A stretch of DNA of 64,000 nt from Legionella sainthelensi (GTDB taxonomy: Bacteria > Pseudomonadota > Gammaproteobacteria > Legionellales > Legionellaceae): assembly GCF_900637685.1 (NCBI RefSeq), contig NZ_LR134388.1, positions 1,933,501 through 1,997,500 on the forward strand, in the 5' to 3' direction. The stretch's first letter is position 1, and each line of letters begins with the position of its first letter. The position numbers were made by a program, and so were the translations under genes. The notes under the pieces were generated by a model. That model did no database searches. It saw nothing but the letters and a program-made list of their open reading frames with translations, and had not been told where the DNA came from. Below, piece by piece: positions 9,315-18,985 of this stretch.

Positions 9315-10889
9315 ATGTCGATAAAAATCAATCTTGATCCCATTCAAATTTATGAAGCAAATCTAGCTGAAGCCGACAGGAATGCCCTCCAGGAGTTTTT
9401 ACAAAACAAACAAATTGATAATGTTTGGCTCAAAAATCAAGAATATCAATATACTACAACTCAAGGAATTGAATATGTTTTTTATTTTACTAAATCGCTG
9501 TTAAGAAGGAAACGAAGTAAGCTTAAGGAGGGAGATCGTTTCGAAATATTTGATTTAAGTAATGAGCCTTTAGGTCAAGGTGGTTATGCTGTAGTTTATC
9601 CCATATTAGGAACAATTAAGTTTGAAGCGAATACTCCAATTTTAAAGACGAGTAAAAGTCGAATAGTCAAGATAGAACAGCATAAGGATCATGATCGAAG
9701 TCACTCGGTGCTACAAGAATATAGTAACCTAGTCCATGTGGGACATTTAGGTGCTAAACCTCCTGTGTTTGCTCATTACGATGGAAAAAAAAGTTTATTA
9801 GTAATGAAACGAGCAAGAGGTATTCCCCTGGAAATATTGCTTAATCCTAATAAACGAAAGAAGTGTACGGATTTTATTCCCATACTCACTGTAGAAAAAC
9901 GTCTAGAAATCACTTTTGCAATTCTTAATGCCGTGACAGAACAAGTAATTGCTAATGATTTGATTCATCGTGATTTAAAACCTGGTAATATGATAATTGA
10001 TTTCAGTAAGAGCGTTGATTCTCTCTCTAAAGTAACTATCATTGATTATGGAAATGCCATAAGAGGTGAACGTAAAGAAAGTCGCAGAGTAGGTACAACC
10101 GCTTATAGACCTCCCGAACTCTACTTGGGCACACCAAGCTATACTCAAAAATCAGATGCTTATGCTGTGGGGCGAATTTTAAGTTATTTATGGGGTGATG
10201 ATTATAAAAATTATTATTTAGATCACAAAACTCCTTGGAGTGAAATTAAAAAGAAAACCACAAATAATGATTTGTTTTCAGATCCGCAAGTCACTCTTTT
10301 CAAAAAAGATGAAGATCAAATTAAGGAATGTCTTAATGGTCTATTAAAAGAAAATGTTACTGAGCGTTGGACTGTGGAGGATGCGAGGCAATCATTTATA
10401 AAAATAGATCCGCGCAAATATCAATTAAAGAAAGTTCAGCAAGTGTCTAAAACTGAGCTGAGACAATATGAAAAAACCATTGAACAGCAAATTCAAACAA
10501 TAGTGACCTTGATTTCGCAACTTTCTAAAAAAGGTTCTGAGTTAATCCATAGAGGGTTTAGACAAGAAGGTAGAAAAGCAGAGTATTTGGCAAAGAAATT
10601 GACGCAATATACAGAGCCACTTACTAAAAATCCGGACCCAACATTATTTAATCTTTATCGCAAAAAATGTATCAAAAAAATAGATTCATCCAGAAAGATG
10701 TTACAAAAACACCGTGATTCAAGATGGATAGTTGCTGAAATAATCACTGCAATTAGTTTGTTAGGAATCGGATATCTTTTCGCATTAGGGGTTAATTATC
10801 AACTCACCGGTAGATTAGGTTTATTTTCGCAAACCAAGTCAGATCAAACAGTTGAACGGATTAGAAATTCTATTTATCAACTTTCATAA
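9315..10889 (+). CDS. Eukaryotic-type Ser/Thr protein kinase, LegK-like
   Basis: A 524-residue Hanks-type kinase with all key elements: glycine loop LGQGGYAVVY (86-95), VxK lysine K119, catalytic loop HRDLKPGN (218-225), DYG in place of DFG (244-246), activation segment end RPPE (265-268) and the invariant Asp in SDAYAVG (D281). A coiled segment follows (about 375-430), then one hydrophobic stretch (about 472-493) near the C-terminus. There are no PASTA repeats or N-terminal anchor, so it differs from bacterial envelope kinases and resembles translocated Legionella LegK proteins. The hydrophobic segment may place it on a host membrane. Host substrate unknown. Confidence 0.85.
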   Translation: MSIKINLDPIQIYEANLAEADRNALQEFLQNKQIDNVWLKNQEYQYTTTQGIEYVFYFTKSLLRRKRSKLKEGDRFEIFDLSNEPLGQGGYAVVYPILGTIKFEANTPILKTSKSRIVKIEQHKDHDRSHSVLQEYSNLVHVGHLGAKPPVFAHYDGKKSLLVMKRARGIPLEILLNPNKRKKCTDFIPILTVEKRLEITFAILNAVTEQVIANDLIHRDLKPGNMIIDFSKSVDSLSKVTIIDYGNAIRGERKESRRVGTTAYRPPELYLGTPSYTQKSDAYAVGRILSYLWGDDYKNYYLDHKTPWSEIKKKTTNNDLFSDPQVTLFKKDEDQIKECLNGLLKENVTERWTVEDARQSFIKIDPRKYQLKKVQQVSKTELRQYEKTIEQQIQTIVTLISQLSKKGSELIHRGFRQEGRKAEYLAKKLTQYTEPLTKNPDPTLFNLYRKKCIKKIDSSRKMLQKHRDSRWIVAEIITAISLLGIGYLFALGVNYQLTGRLGLFSQTKSDQTVERIRNSIYQLS

Positions 10890-11077
10890 AATTATTAATG
10901 AATATATTATAGAAATAGACTGGATAGCTAATTATTCTCAGCCTAGTAGAAAATAGTTTTTTTTGTTGTCTATGATGTAAATGAAGATACTCAGATTGAA
11001 ACAAAATTTGATTTTATTTGACAAATATAAAGAGAGTAACTAATCTTGAATTGTGCAATGCAACATATGGAGATGCT

Positions 11078-11704
11078 ATGAAAAACCAATTTTTTGATCA
11101 AAAAATATTTAATAATTTTGATGCTCCAATCCAAAAACTAATGGAGCTCAATGTTAAAATGATGCAAAATTTATCTTATATGAAGCCCCTCGATTTATTA
11201 AGTGTAAAAAAACCTGAGGAAGTTTTTGAAAAACAAATCGAACTGTTTGCCCAAAACAGTCAAATGATACTCGATTATATGAGAACTACTTTTAGTATAT
11301 TAGAAAATCATTGGTTCAATATTTCCCGTAATTTTGATCAAAATCAACAACAAGTGATGAGAGAAGCATCTGATACTATAGAAAAAGGCGCTAAAAAGGT
11401 AGCTACTGCATCTAAGAGCTCCGCCAAAAAAGCTGTTGCTACTACAAAGAAATCAGTAGCTACTGCCAAAAAAGTTGCTTCAGAGACCACAACACCCAAT
11501 ACTAAAAAAGATACTAAGACCCCTAAACTGAGTAAAGGACATGACACAAAAATTGAAAAAAAGAAGACTAAAAAATCTACTCCAACATCAGTTCATGCCA
11601 AAGAATCAATCCAAAGCTCCGAAAAAGTTAGTGAAAATATATCAAATGTGAATGCTATTCCTGAAAAAACTAGCGCACAAGATTTGAACATCCAAAAACA
11701 TTAA
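11078..11704 (+). CDS. Phasin-family protein with Lys/Ala-rich tail
   Basis: The ATG at 11078 is used because GGAG lies 5 bases upstream; the longer frame opens at 11018. The 208-residue protein has an N-terminal phasin-type helical domain of about 100 residues, typical of proteins coating polyhydroxybutyrate granules. A tail of repeated AKK/ATKK/VATAKK units follows, as in histone H1 and AlgP-like proteins. It probably binds PHB granules, and the basic tail may link them to DNA. Legionella stores PHB in its transmissive stage. No other PHB gene lies nearby. Confidence 0.75.
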   Translation: MKNQFFDQKIFNNFDAPIQKLMELNVKMMQNLSYMKPLDLLSVKKPEEVFEKQIELFAQNSQMILDYMRTTFSILENHWFNISRNFDQNQQQVMREASDTIEKGAKKVATASKSSAKKAVATTKKSVATAKKVASETTTPNTKKDTKTPKLSKGHDTKIEKKKTKKSTPTSVHAKESIQSSEKVSENISNVNAIPEKTSAQDLNIQKH

Positions 11705-11751
11705 TTGTTCGTAAATAGATCAATTAAATTGATTTAGTTAATAGTGCCTAC

Positions 11752-11774
11752 ATCCCGCGGCTTGCACGCGGGAT
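11752..11774. terminator. Strong GC hairpin after the phasin gene
   Basis: Perfect 8-bp stem ATCCCGCG / CGCGGGAT with a 7-base loop in otherwise AT-rich DNA, followed after 10 bases by a second small hairpin GTTGC-GCCAG-GCAAC. There is no U tract directly after the first stem. It may be a terminator for the phasin gene or a REP-like element. Confidence 0.5.
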
Positions 11775-11886
11775 TCAGAACGTTGCGCCAGGCAACAGTG
11801 TGCATCTTTTCATCATATAACACTCTAAATGTTTTAGGTCGCGTATTTCCGTTGTTGATTAGAAAATTTACTTGAATTTTTGGGAA

Positions 11887-12189
11887 CTAGAGTTTGATTT
11901 GAGCATTTAACTCTTCAATTTTATCGAGAATTTTTAAGAATTTTTCCCCAAAGGGTGTTACAAAATATTCTACTCTAGGTGGAGTTTCGTGAAACGACTT
12001 CTTGTCAAGAATACCGAAATCTATGTTTTTCCTAAGACATTGGTTTAGAACTTTTGTTGAAAGGCCCTCAACACTTCGTACCATTTCTCCAGGTCGATTG
12101 ATTCCCTCTCGTAAGAGAGAATAGACAGTTAAAGACCATTTACATCCATAAATAGTTTCTACCATCGTGGCTGCTTTGAGCGGTGGCAT
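11887..12189 (-). CDS. HxlR-family transcriptional regulator
   Basis: A 100-residue winged-helix protein of the HxlR type (IYGCKWSLTVYSLLREGINRPGEM, then LSTKVLNQCLRKN as the recognition helix, and the wing PPRVEYFVTPFG). Family members often sense electrophiles or quinones through a Cys near the N-terminus; a Cys is present in YGCKW. It is divergent from an SDR gene across 139 bases holding a perfect 16-bp palindrome, so it most likely controls that gene and itself. Confidence 0.9.
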   Translation of the reverse strand: MPPLKAATMVETIYGCKWSLTVYSLLREGINRPGEMVRSVEGLSTKVLNQCLRKNIDFGILDKKSFHETPPRVEYFVTPFGEKFLKILDKIEELNAQIKL

Positions 12190-12247
12190 TTTTTGATTTA
12201 ACTTTTTTTATCAGACATTTCAATAAGTTGGACCAGAAAGTTCTTAC

Positions 12248-12263
12248 AGTACCAATTGGTACT
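12248..12263. promoter_or_regulatory. Perfect 16-bp palindrome, likely HxlR operator
   Basis: AGTACCAATTGGTACT is fully self-complementary and sits in the divergent region between the HxlR gene and the SDR gene, about 65-80 bases from the SDR start. Dyads with GTAC-type half sites are usual for dimeric HxlR regulators, so this is the best operator candidate. Confidence 0.65.
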
Positions 12264-12328
12264 TACTTTTTTTACGATTATATCTCCTTAATAATAAATT
12301 GGGTATAACAAATATGAGGTGAATAATA

Positions 12329-13093
12329 ATGTTACGTAATGATTTAGCCATTATCGTTGGTGGATCAAGCGGCATGGGATTAGAAACAGCGAAACGACTC
12401 TCAGGATATGGTTTGGATTTGTTAATCACAGGAAGAGATGAGCATAAACTGATCAAGGCTGCTGAAAGAATTGATGGAAATAGAGGAGGAGTGGAAATTG
12501 CGGTGATTGATCTTCATAACGAAGATCATCTATCAAAGTTAATGCATAAAATAAATAATGAAGATCGTAAAATAAAATATCTTGTTAATGCAGCTGGAAG
12601 CTTCAAACCGATCAGTTTTTTAGATCATACGGTAATGGATTATGATCTCCAGATAAATATCAACAAAGCGTTCTTTTTTATTACTCAGGCCGTGGTCCAA
12701 AATATGAAGAAAAATAGAGGCGGAGCAATTGTTAATATAGGATCAATGTGGGCCAATCAAGCAGTTAAAGCAACCCCTTCTTCAGCTTACTCCATACAAA
12801 AAGCAGGGCTTCATTCCTTAACACAACATTTAGCTATGGAGCTCGCGGAGTATAATATAAGAGTTAATGCAGTTGCACCGGCAGTAGTCATGACTCCGAT
12901 TTATAAATCATTTATTGATGAAGATAAAATTGAATTATCATTGCAAAACTTTAATCAATTTCATCCTATAGGGCGAATAGGTAAAGCAAGCGATGTTGCT
13001 GATGCAATTGAGTTTCTTTTATCCGATAAAGCAAGTTGGATAACAGGGGAAATCATTAATGTGGATGGAGGTGTTATGGCTGGAAGAAATTAG
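12329..13093 (+). CDS. Short-chain dehydrogenase next to HxlR regulator
   Basis: A 254-residue classical SDR with cofactor loop VGGSSGMG (10-17), NAAG (87-90), catalytic S139, Y154 and K158, and closing [10 protein letters not shown]. Length and motif spacing are those of 3-oxoacyl-ACP-reductase-like SDRs. Because it faces an HxlR-type sensor across a palindromic site, its likely role is reduction of a reactive carbonyl or quinone, induced by that compound. The substrate is unknown. It is a distant paralogue of the SDRs at 6884 and 32798, not a recent copy. Confidence 0.85.
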   Translation: MLRNDLAIIVGGSSGMGLETAKRLSGYGLDLLITGRDEHKLIKAAERIDGNRGGVEIAVIDLHNEDHLSKLMHKINNEDRKIKYLVNAAGSFKPISFLDHTVMDYDLQININKAFFFITQAVVQNMKKNRGGAIVNIGSMWANQAVKATPSSAYSIQKAGLHSLTQHLAMELAEYNIRVNAVAPAVVMTPIYKSFIDEDKIELSLQNFNQFHPIGRIGKASDVADAIEFLLSDKASWITGEIINVDGGVMAGRN

Positions 13094-13115
13094 GCAAGTC
13101 GACGATATTTTTAAA

Positions 13116-14507
13116 CTAGGGGCGATTTGTTGTAATGTTTATGGCTTGACTAAAATCAGGTAACATTGATTGTAGCTGTTTTGCCAGTGAGTAAAGCAGC
13201 AAATCATTGTTTTGAGCAGCCCCAAGCTGTATTGAAATTGGGAGATGATTGTGATACGTCACTGGAATTGTCAAAGCAGGCAAGTCTGCTTGATTAAACA
13301 AAGAGGTAAATGGGGAGAACTCAAGGTTTTTTTGTAAGTAATTATCAAACGCATCATCTGTTTTTAATTCACCGATTAATAATGGAAGTTTAGCTAATGC
13401 GGGGGTTAAAATTATATCTGTTTGACCCAATAACTGATGCAATGGACGAAATAATTGATATAATTTTCTTTTAGCAATAAGATATTCAAATGCAGAAATG
13501 GCTTGTCCCTTTTGATAAAAATCCCAGGTAACGGGCTCCAGTTCGTCAACAGTTACTTTTCTTTTTAACTGTATTTCTTGGATTTTTATTGCTGTGAAAG
13601 TATTCGTTGCTATTAAAGCTAGGGCGCACTCTCCAATTGTTTTAAAATCCAAATCTAAATTTCGTTTTTCAATCCTGTGCCCTAATTTTTTTAATAATTC
13701 TTCGACTTGATTAATAGCAATTAGATACGGAGATGCTATGGGGACTGGTGAAAAACTCCCCTCTAGTCGAATGACATTAAATACTTTCTTAGGTGAAATC
13801 GATGGCAATTTTCGAGGGGCTATTAGCTCATGAAATAATGTCTCAGAGTCGCGAAGTGAACGAGTCAAGACAAAATTTACTGCCATACCAGACCAAAGTT
13901 CATTCGTTAAAGGCCCTGCTGGAGTGAGTCCATTGGTTGGCTTAAAACCTATTAATCCACAACATGACGCAGGGATTCTAATAGAACCACCACCATCGCT
14001 TGCAGTGGCTATGGGAGCGATACCTGTTGAAACCGCAGCAGCTGAACCACCAGAAGACCCCCCACAGGTTCGATTGAGATCATAGGGGTTACGACAAGGC
14101 CCATGTAAAATGGATTCAGTAACATAAGAAAGGCCTAATTCCGGCGTATTTGTTTTTGCAAAAGGAATAAAACCTAAAGAAATAAGCTTACTCACTAAAT
14201 CACTAGTGAATACATCAATATTCATCGCAAAAAAACGCGATCCTTCTGTACTATGAACACCAGTAATATGATGTCCTAAATCTTTAACTAATAAAGGAAC
14301 CCCATAATAAGGTTCATTACCATTAAGATTCTCGAGGCATTTTATTGCAAAATCAGGACAGCTTAAGACAATGGCATTAAGAAACGGATTCACCTCATTA
14401 ACTCGCGTTAATGCGCAATCAAGAACTTCACGAGCGCTTACTTTCTTTTTTTTGATAAGTTGAGCAAGTCCATGTACATCATACTGAATATATTCGTTTA
14501 CTAACAT
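13116..14507 (-). CDS. Amidase signature family enzyme (cytosolic)
   Basis: Ser-cisSer-Lys amidase of 463 residues: K75 (LLVKDLG), the glycine-serine motif CGGSSGGSAAA at 148-158 with the cis-Ser, and the nucleophile Ser in DGGGSIRIPA (S175). The ATG at 14507 is chosen; the frame extends to 14540, but that stretch lies inside the terminator hairpin of the upstream gene. There is no signal peptide, unlike the second amidase at 18986. There is no GatB/GatC partner, so a role in tRNA amidation is unlikely. It probably hydrolyses small amides. Substrate not deducible. Confidence 0.85.
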   Translation of the reverse strand: MLVNEYIQYDVHGLAQLIKKKKVSAREVLDCALTRVNEVNPFLNAIVLSCPDFAIKCLENLNGNEPYYGVPLLVKDLGHHITGVHSTEGSRFFAMNIDVFTSDLVSKLISLGFIPFAKTNTPELGLSYVTESILHGPCRNPYDLNRTCGGSSGGSAAAVSTGIAPIATASDGGGSIRIPASCCGLIGFKPTNGLTPAGPLTNELWSGMAVNFVLTRSLRDSETLFHELIAPRKLPSISPKKVFNVIRLEGSFSPVPIASPYLIAINQVEELLKKLGHRIEKRNLDLDFKTIGECALALIATNTFTAIKIQEIQLKRKVTVDELEPVTWDFYQKGQAISAFEYLIAKRKLYQLFRPLHQLLGQTDIILTPALAKLPLLIGELKTDDAFDNYLQKNLEFSPFTSLFNQADLPALTIPVTYHNHLPISIQLGAAQNNDLLLYSLAKQLQSMLPDFSQAINITTNRP

Positions 14508-14527
14508 TAAGCTACCTAGTAGTATAA

Positions 14528-14559
14528 AACTCAGGAACAATACGTGTTGTTCCTGAGTT
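14528..14559 (-). terminator. Terminator of the Spy/CpxP-like gene
   Basis: Perfect 13-bp stem AACTCAGGAACAA / TTGTTCCTGAGTT with a 6-base loop, followed on the minus strand by TTTTATAC. It lies just past the stop at 14570 and before the amidase start. Confidence 0.8.
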
Positions 14560-14569
14560 GAAGTTTTAT

Positions 14570-15013
14570 TTATTCATCATCATGGCAACTTTTGAATTGA
14601 TCTGCCATTTTTTCTTCCATTTTTTTCATTTTGCTTTGCAACTCTGTCTTTTGTTGCGGATTAAGGACAGCATAGATTTGATTTTTAGCAGTTACTTTTG
14701 CTTTCATCATGTCCCCAATAAGTTTTGTTTTTTTGTCAATCAAGCTATCTACTGTTGCTTGATCCATATTAGCTGATTCAGCTTGCTGCTGAAGTTGTTG
14801 ATCCAAATCGTTCATTTGGCTTGCATCGTTTTTTATTGTTGAGGCTAATTGTTCTAAGATGGGTTTGATTTTAGCTTTTTGGTTGTCATCAAGTTTTAAA
14901 GAGCTAACCATATGTTTCAATCCTTCACCACAACCACAAGAGTGTGCTAGAACAACGGGGCTAAGCACTAATGTGCATGCGAATAAAACTGTTTGCGCGA
15001 TTTTTTTATACAT
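14570..15013 (-). CDS. Periplasmic Spy/CpxP-like protein
   Basis: A 147-residue secreted protein. The signal peptide MYKKIAQTVLFACTLVLSPVVLA ends before HSCGCGEG, and the mature part is all-helical, with an LNPQQKTEL box matching the LTxxQ motif of Spy/CpxP chaperones. A Cys pair near the mature N-terminus (SCGCG) and a C-terminal Cys (KSCHDDE) could bind metal or form disulfides. It probably acts as a periplasmic chaperone or metal/envelope-stress protein. It is monocistronic, ending in a strong hairpin. Confidence 0.75.
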   Translation of the reverse strand: MYKKIAQTVLFACTLVLSPVVLAHSCGCGEGLKHMVSSLKLDDNQKAKIKPILEQLASTIKNDASQMNDLDQQLQQQAESANMDQATVDSLIDKKTKLIGDMMKAKVTAKNQIYAVLNPQQKTELQSKMKKMEEKMADQFKSCHDDE

Positions 15014-15167
15014 GTTATGTCCATCCTTAGTGAGTTAAATCATAGAATAGTATAGATTATTTTGTTGAAAATAGGATTGAATTCAATAGATTTTTTGTAA
15101 TTGAAGTGACTTTTTTAAAGGAAGCAAGAATTAGGGATATAAAGATAATGCTCATCATCTTAAGCAA

Positions 15168-17245
15168 TTAAAATTCTGCTTCATGGCGCCATATCCCATC
15201 CCAATCTTCGGGTGACTTTTTTATTAATATGTGGCAACGCTCGATATAAAGTGCCGCTAATTGATCCCCCGGGTAGGCTGGAGTAAGTTTTGCAAATAAC
15301 TTAAGACTTTCGTGCCAATTACCTTTTTGGTAATGATGGAATGCATGTTCGAATTCTTCTATATGTTGTTTTAAATGCTGAATGTTTTGGGCAGTAATAA
15401 GCTCATAAATGGTGGTGCTTTCTCGTTTTCCACGAACAGCTACTTTATCAAGCATACGAAAAGAAAAGTGGTTTTTGGCTTCTTCGAAAATGGATTTACT
15501 GACAATAATTTGTGTGTTATAGGCTTTATTAATTGCTTCAAGACGACTTGTTAAATTCACTGAATCCCCTAAAGCCGTAAAACTAAGCCGTTCTGCTGAG
15601 CCAACATTACCCACAATAGCCTTACCCGAATGGATTCCAATTCTCAAAATAAGCTCAGGGAGATCTTGATTTTGATTTTTGATATTAAACTGGTTAACTT
15701 GTTCTATCATGCTAACCGCAGTTTGACAGGCATGAAGAATATGAAATTCATCAGGCAAGGGAGTGTTCCAAAGCGCCATAATCGCATCGCCTATATATTT
15801 ATCTAATATTCCTTGATGAATCAGAACAGTATCTGTCATCAGTTGAAAGTAACCAGAGAGATAGTTCATGAGCTGTTTGGGAGGAGTGGCTTCGGCGAGT
15901 TTAGTGAAGTCTTTAATATCAGAAAATAGAATAGTGATATTTTGATATTCTCCACCTACTTTAGCAATTTTTCCACTACGCAATAATTTTTTTACTAATG
16001 AACTTGGAACATAGCGTTGAAATGAAGCAAGACTCGAGCGCATATTTGAAAGACTTTTATCCATGTAACTGATTTCTTTGATCATTGTTTTAAGTAAAGG
16101 TTTGGGTTCAAGATTTAATTGTGTAATTTCTTGTGCCTCTTTAGACAATTTAATAATCGGACGTGATATTTTTTGCGAAACAAGACGAGCAATCAGAACC
16201 CCTAGAATAAGAATAAAAACAGTCAAAAATAATATTCTGATACTTAGCGTTCGAAGCGGTGCTAAAACATCGCTAGCTGGAACAATAATCGTAATATGCC
16301 AAATTTTTTCTGAATTCGCGTTAAAAATAGGTTGATTCACTAAAAAGAATTGCCGATTGTTATATTCATAGAATGTCACTGGAATTTGCTGGCTATCCGA
16401 GTCTAATTTAGAAAGTGGGATTGGAATTTTAAACCGAAGATCTTTGGGAGTTAACATTTTTCCACGAATATCTAATAACTGTTTAGGATTTCTATAAGCT
16501 ATAATTTGATTTTTTTCATTGGTTATATAAATAATTGAGTTTGGGGTAACTTGTAATTTATTAATGAATTTTTGCATGCTGTTCACGGCTATGTCCATCC
16601 CCAATACGCCTTCTAGTTTATGATGTTCACCGTAAATAGGAATTGTTGCAGTAATACCGTAGGTAATATCAGTGTTTTTAGTGAATGAGTGAAATTGGTA
16701 GATATTAGTCCAGACTAGTTTCTTCGCTGTAACAGCATCTTGATACCATGGGCGTGTTCTTGGATCATAATTTATGTCTAGTGTCGTCTTTTTAGAAAAT
16801 GTCCTTGGTCATTGTATTCATAACGGGTTTTATAAGGGGGTTTTATTGAATTAGTAATAATATCTACCGCAATTATTCCTGATTCTTGGCGATCAACGCC
16901 ATAAACATCTCCCGTTATTGTTGCGTAATAAGCTGCTGAAATTCCTGGGTTTTTACGAACTGTGTTAAAAATAAAGGACTCGAATTCATCGCGATCATCA
17001 ATAATCCCGTTAGTGAGCATGTATTGAATTTGGACAAGATCGTGATTTAGGGGAAGTAAGTATTCGGAAATATGAGATTTAATTATTTCAGAGGTTTGTT
17101 CAATTGAACTATGAGCGCTGGAACTAAGGATTTTATTTAATCCAATATAATTAATACTAATAATGGTAGCACCGACAAGGCTTAATAAAACCACAAACAA
17201 GGTAATAATGCATAGATAAATGCTCACTTTAATGTGATGAATCAT
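15168..17245 (-). CDS. Membrane adenylate/guanylate cyclase, dCache-HAMP-CYC (one frame break)
   Basis: Class III nucleotide cyclase that makes cAMP or cGMP in response to an external signal. The order is N-terminal membrane helix, dCache sensor (YDPRTRPWYQDA), second helix, HAMP, and catalytic domain with metal Asp residues in FSDIKDF, then GDAIMALW and GDSVNLTSRLEA; a short TPR-like tail follows. The first 155 codons (17245-16778) and the last 478 (16604-15168) are in different frames. Adding one A to the minus-strand A5 run at 16789-16793 restores a single protein of about 692 residues, including the dCache motif found only in the restored frame. Legionella genomes carry many such cyclases. 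As given, the protein is truncated before the second helix. Confidence 0.85.
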
Positions 17246-17605
17246 AATGCTTTTTAGCCTTTTCTATTTTTTAGTATTATTTTTCTATAAGTATATACGC
17301 TTTATAATTAATTTTAGGTCAAATTGATTTTTATATATAATATCAGATTCAAATGAGTGGATTCTTCCGCAGCGAATATGCGAGCAAAAGTTGCTTTTGT
17401 TGTTCTCGTCGACTTTTATGGATATTAAAGCATCTCACGAGCTACTAATGAGGAGCAGACTTAAGTTCTTGAACAATTATGATTTCTTAACACCTATAAT
17501 TCGAACAGAAAGATTAACTCTTAGAAATACTTATAATAAGAAATCAACAATGAATGTTGTTCTTAAACAAGCACTAACAACATTCATTTTATTCATATTG
17601 TAAAC
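17246..17605. other. Intergenic region with convergent-side hairpin
   Basis: About 360 AT-rich bases between the 5' end of the cyclase gene and the 3' end of the formate dehydrogenase gene. It contains the 13-bp hairpin listed separately and presumably the cyclase promoter next to 17245. A 70-codon open frame on the plus strand overlaps the hairpin and shows no protein-like features. Confidence 0.5.
17549..17588 (-). terminator. Terminator after formate dehydrogenase gene
   Basis: Perfect 13-bp inverted repeat AATGAATGTTGTT / AACAACATTCATT with a 14-base loop, 17 bases past the stop codon of the leftward gene. The minus strand continues with a T-containing stretch. Confidence 0.65.
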
Positions 17606-18790
17606 CTAGGCTTCTTCGGCTCCTACGGTTACATTACCTGTCGTATAAGAGTGGGCGCCGGTACCTGCCAGTCTCCCATTATTAACAATCAGATAAACAT
17701 CGCGGATCGGGCGACCGTCAAACCAACACTCTAAAATTTCACGAGTTCCTGCTGCATAACGAGCCTGTGCCGATAATGATGTACCAGAAATATGCGGTGT
17801 CATGCCATGATGCGGCATAGTTCTCCATGGATGATCTTTAGGCGCTGGTTGTGGAAACCAAACATCACCCGCATAGCCAGCGAGTTGACCATTTTTACAG
17901 GCGCTTACAATGGCATTCTGATCGCAAATTTTACCTCGTGCTGTATTGATGAGATAGGCACCTCGTTTCATTTTACGAAGCATTTTTTCATCAAACAAGT
18001 TTTCTGTTTCAGGAGTCAACGGACAATTAATGGTAACCACGTCGCATACTTGTACCAATGATTCAACATGCTCATGAAAAATTAACCCTAATTCTTTTTC
18101 TGTTTTTTCAGGTAATCGGTGACGATCTGTATAATGTAATTTGACGTCAAAAGGTTTTAAACGTTTCATGACGGCTAAACCAATACGCCCACATGCAACT
18201 GAGCCTACGGTCATCCCTTCCAGGTCATAAGAGCGTTCAATACAATCAGCGATATTCCAACCATTTTGTACAACCCAATCATAGGAGGGTAAATAATTAC
18301 GTACTAAGGAGAGAATCATCATGACCACATGTTCGGCAACGCTGATACTGTTTGAATAGGTCACTTCGGCGACAGTAATATTGTTTTCCATCGCAGCTTG
18401 TAAATCCACATGATCAGAACCAATTCCGGCAGTGATTATTAACTTTAATTTTTTAGCTTTAGCTATTCGTTCAGAAGTTAAGTAGGCGGGCCAAAAAGGT
18501 TGTGAAATAACGATATCTGAATCAGGTAATTCTTTTTCGAAAATAGAGTTTGGGCCTTCTTTATCTGAGGTTACTATAAATTGATGTCCTTGAGACTCAA
18601 GAAATTGACGTAATCCTAGCTCACCAGATACCGAACCTAATAAAGTACCCGGTTTAAATTCGAGATGCCTCGGAGTAGGGATGCTTTGTCCATCAGGATA
18701 TTGCTCAATGATAGGTAAGTCGTTACGCGCATAGGTTTTTGGGTAACCATGAATTGGATCATCATAAAGAACACACAGAATTTTAGCCAT
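17606..18790 (-). CDS. fdh: NAD-dependent formate dehydrogenase
   Basis: Metal-free D-2-hydroxyacid dehydrogenase-type enzyme oxidising formate to CO2 with NAD+. The 394-residue length and residues match Pseudomonas sp. 101 FDH, offset by one as I recall them: N147 (SNSISVAEH), D222 (YTDRHRL, NAD selectivity), R285 (NTARGK) and H333 (TPHISGTSLS). The Rossmann loop reads ACGRIG, with Cys where Ala or Gly is common. It starts at MAKILCVLYDD, which is family-typical. It probably recycles formate to NADH in the cytoplasm. Transcribed alone and divergent from the exported amidase. Confidence 0.95.
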   Translation of the reverse strand: MAKILCVLYDDPIHGYPKTYARNDLPIIEQYPDGQSIPTPRHLEFKPGTLLGSVSGELGLRQFLESQGHQFIVTSDKEGPNSIFEKELPDSDIVISQPFWPAYLTSERIAKAKKLKLIITAGIGSDHVDLQAAMENNITVAEVTYSNSISVAEHVVMMILSLVRNYLPSYDWVVQNGWNIADCIERSYDLEGMTVGSVACGRIGLAVMKRLKPFDVKLHYTDRHRLPEKTEKELGLIFHEHVESLVQVCDVVTINCPLTPETENLFDEKMLRKMKRGAYLINTARGKICDQNAIVSACKNGQLAGYAGDVWFPQPAPKDHPWRTMPHHGMTPHISGTSLSAQARYAAGTREILECWFDGRPIRDVYLIVNNGRLAGTGAHSYTTGNVTVGAEEA

Positions 18791-18985
18791 AATTTTTCCT
18801 TAAATTGAATGGTTAAATGAGTACGCCTAGTTTTAAAAACTTGCTTAGAATTACCCTAAGATAATGAAACCACATAATGTAGCATCATTATTCTTTGCAA
18901 GCGAAAGATTTCTTATGTTTGTTTAGCAAATTGCATTATACTCATGAATCATACAAAATATTATTGAATATAAAGGGATTATGCT

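Noticed and set aside
15168..17245. Two separate genes, a sensor and a cyclase
   Set aside because: The intervening frame encodes the dCache motif without stops, so one gene with a single missing base explains the data better.
17391..17603. 70-codon plus-strand frame
   Set aside because: It covers the terminator hairpin of the formate dehydrogenase gene and shows no protein features.
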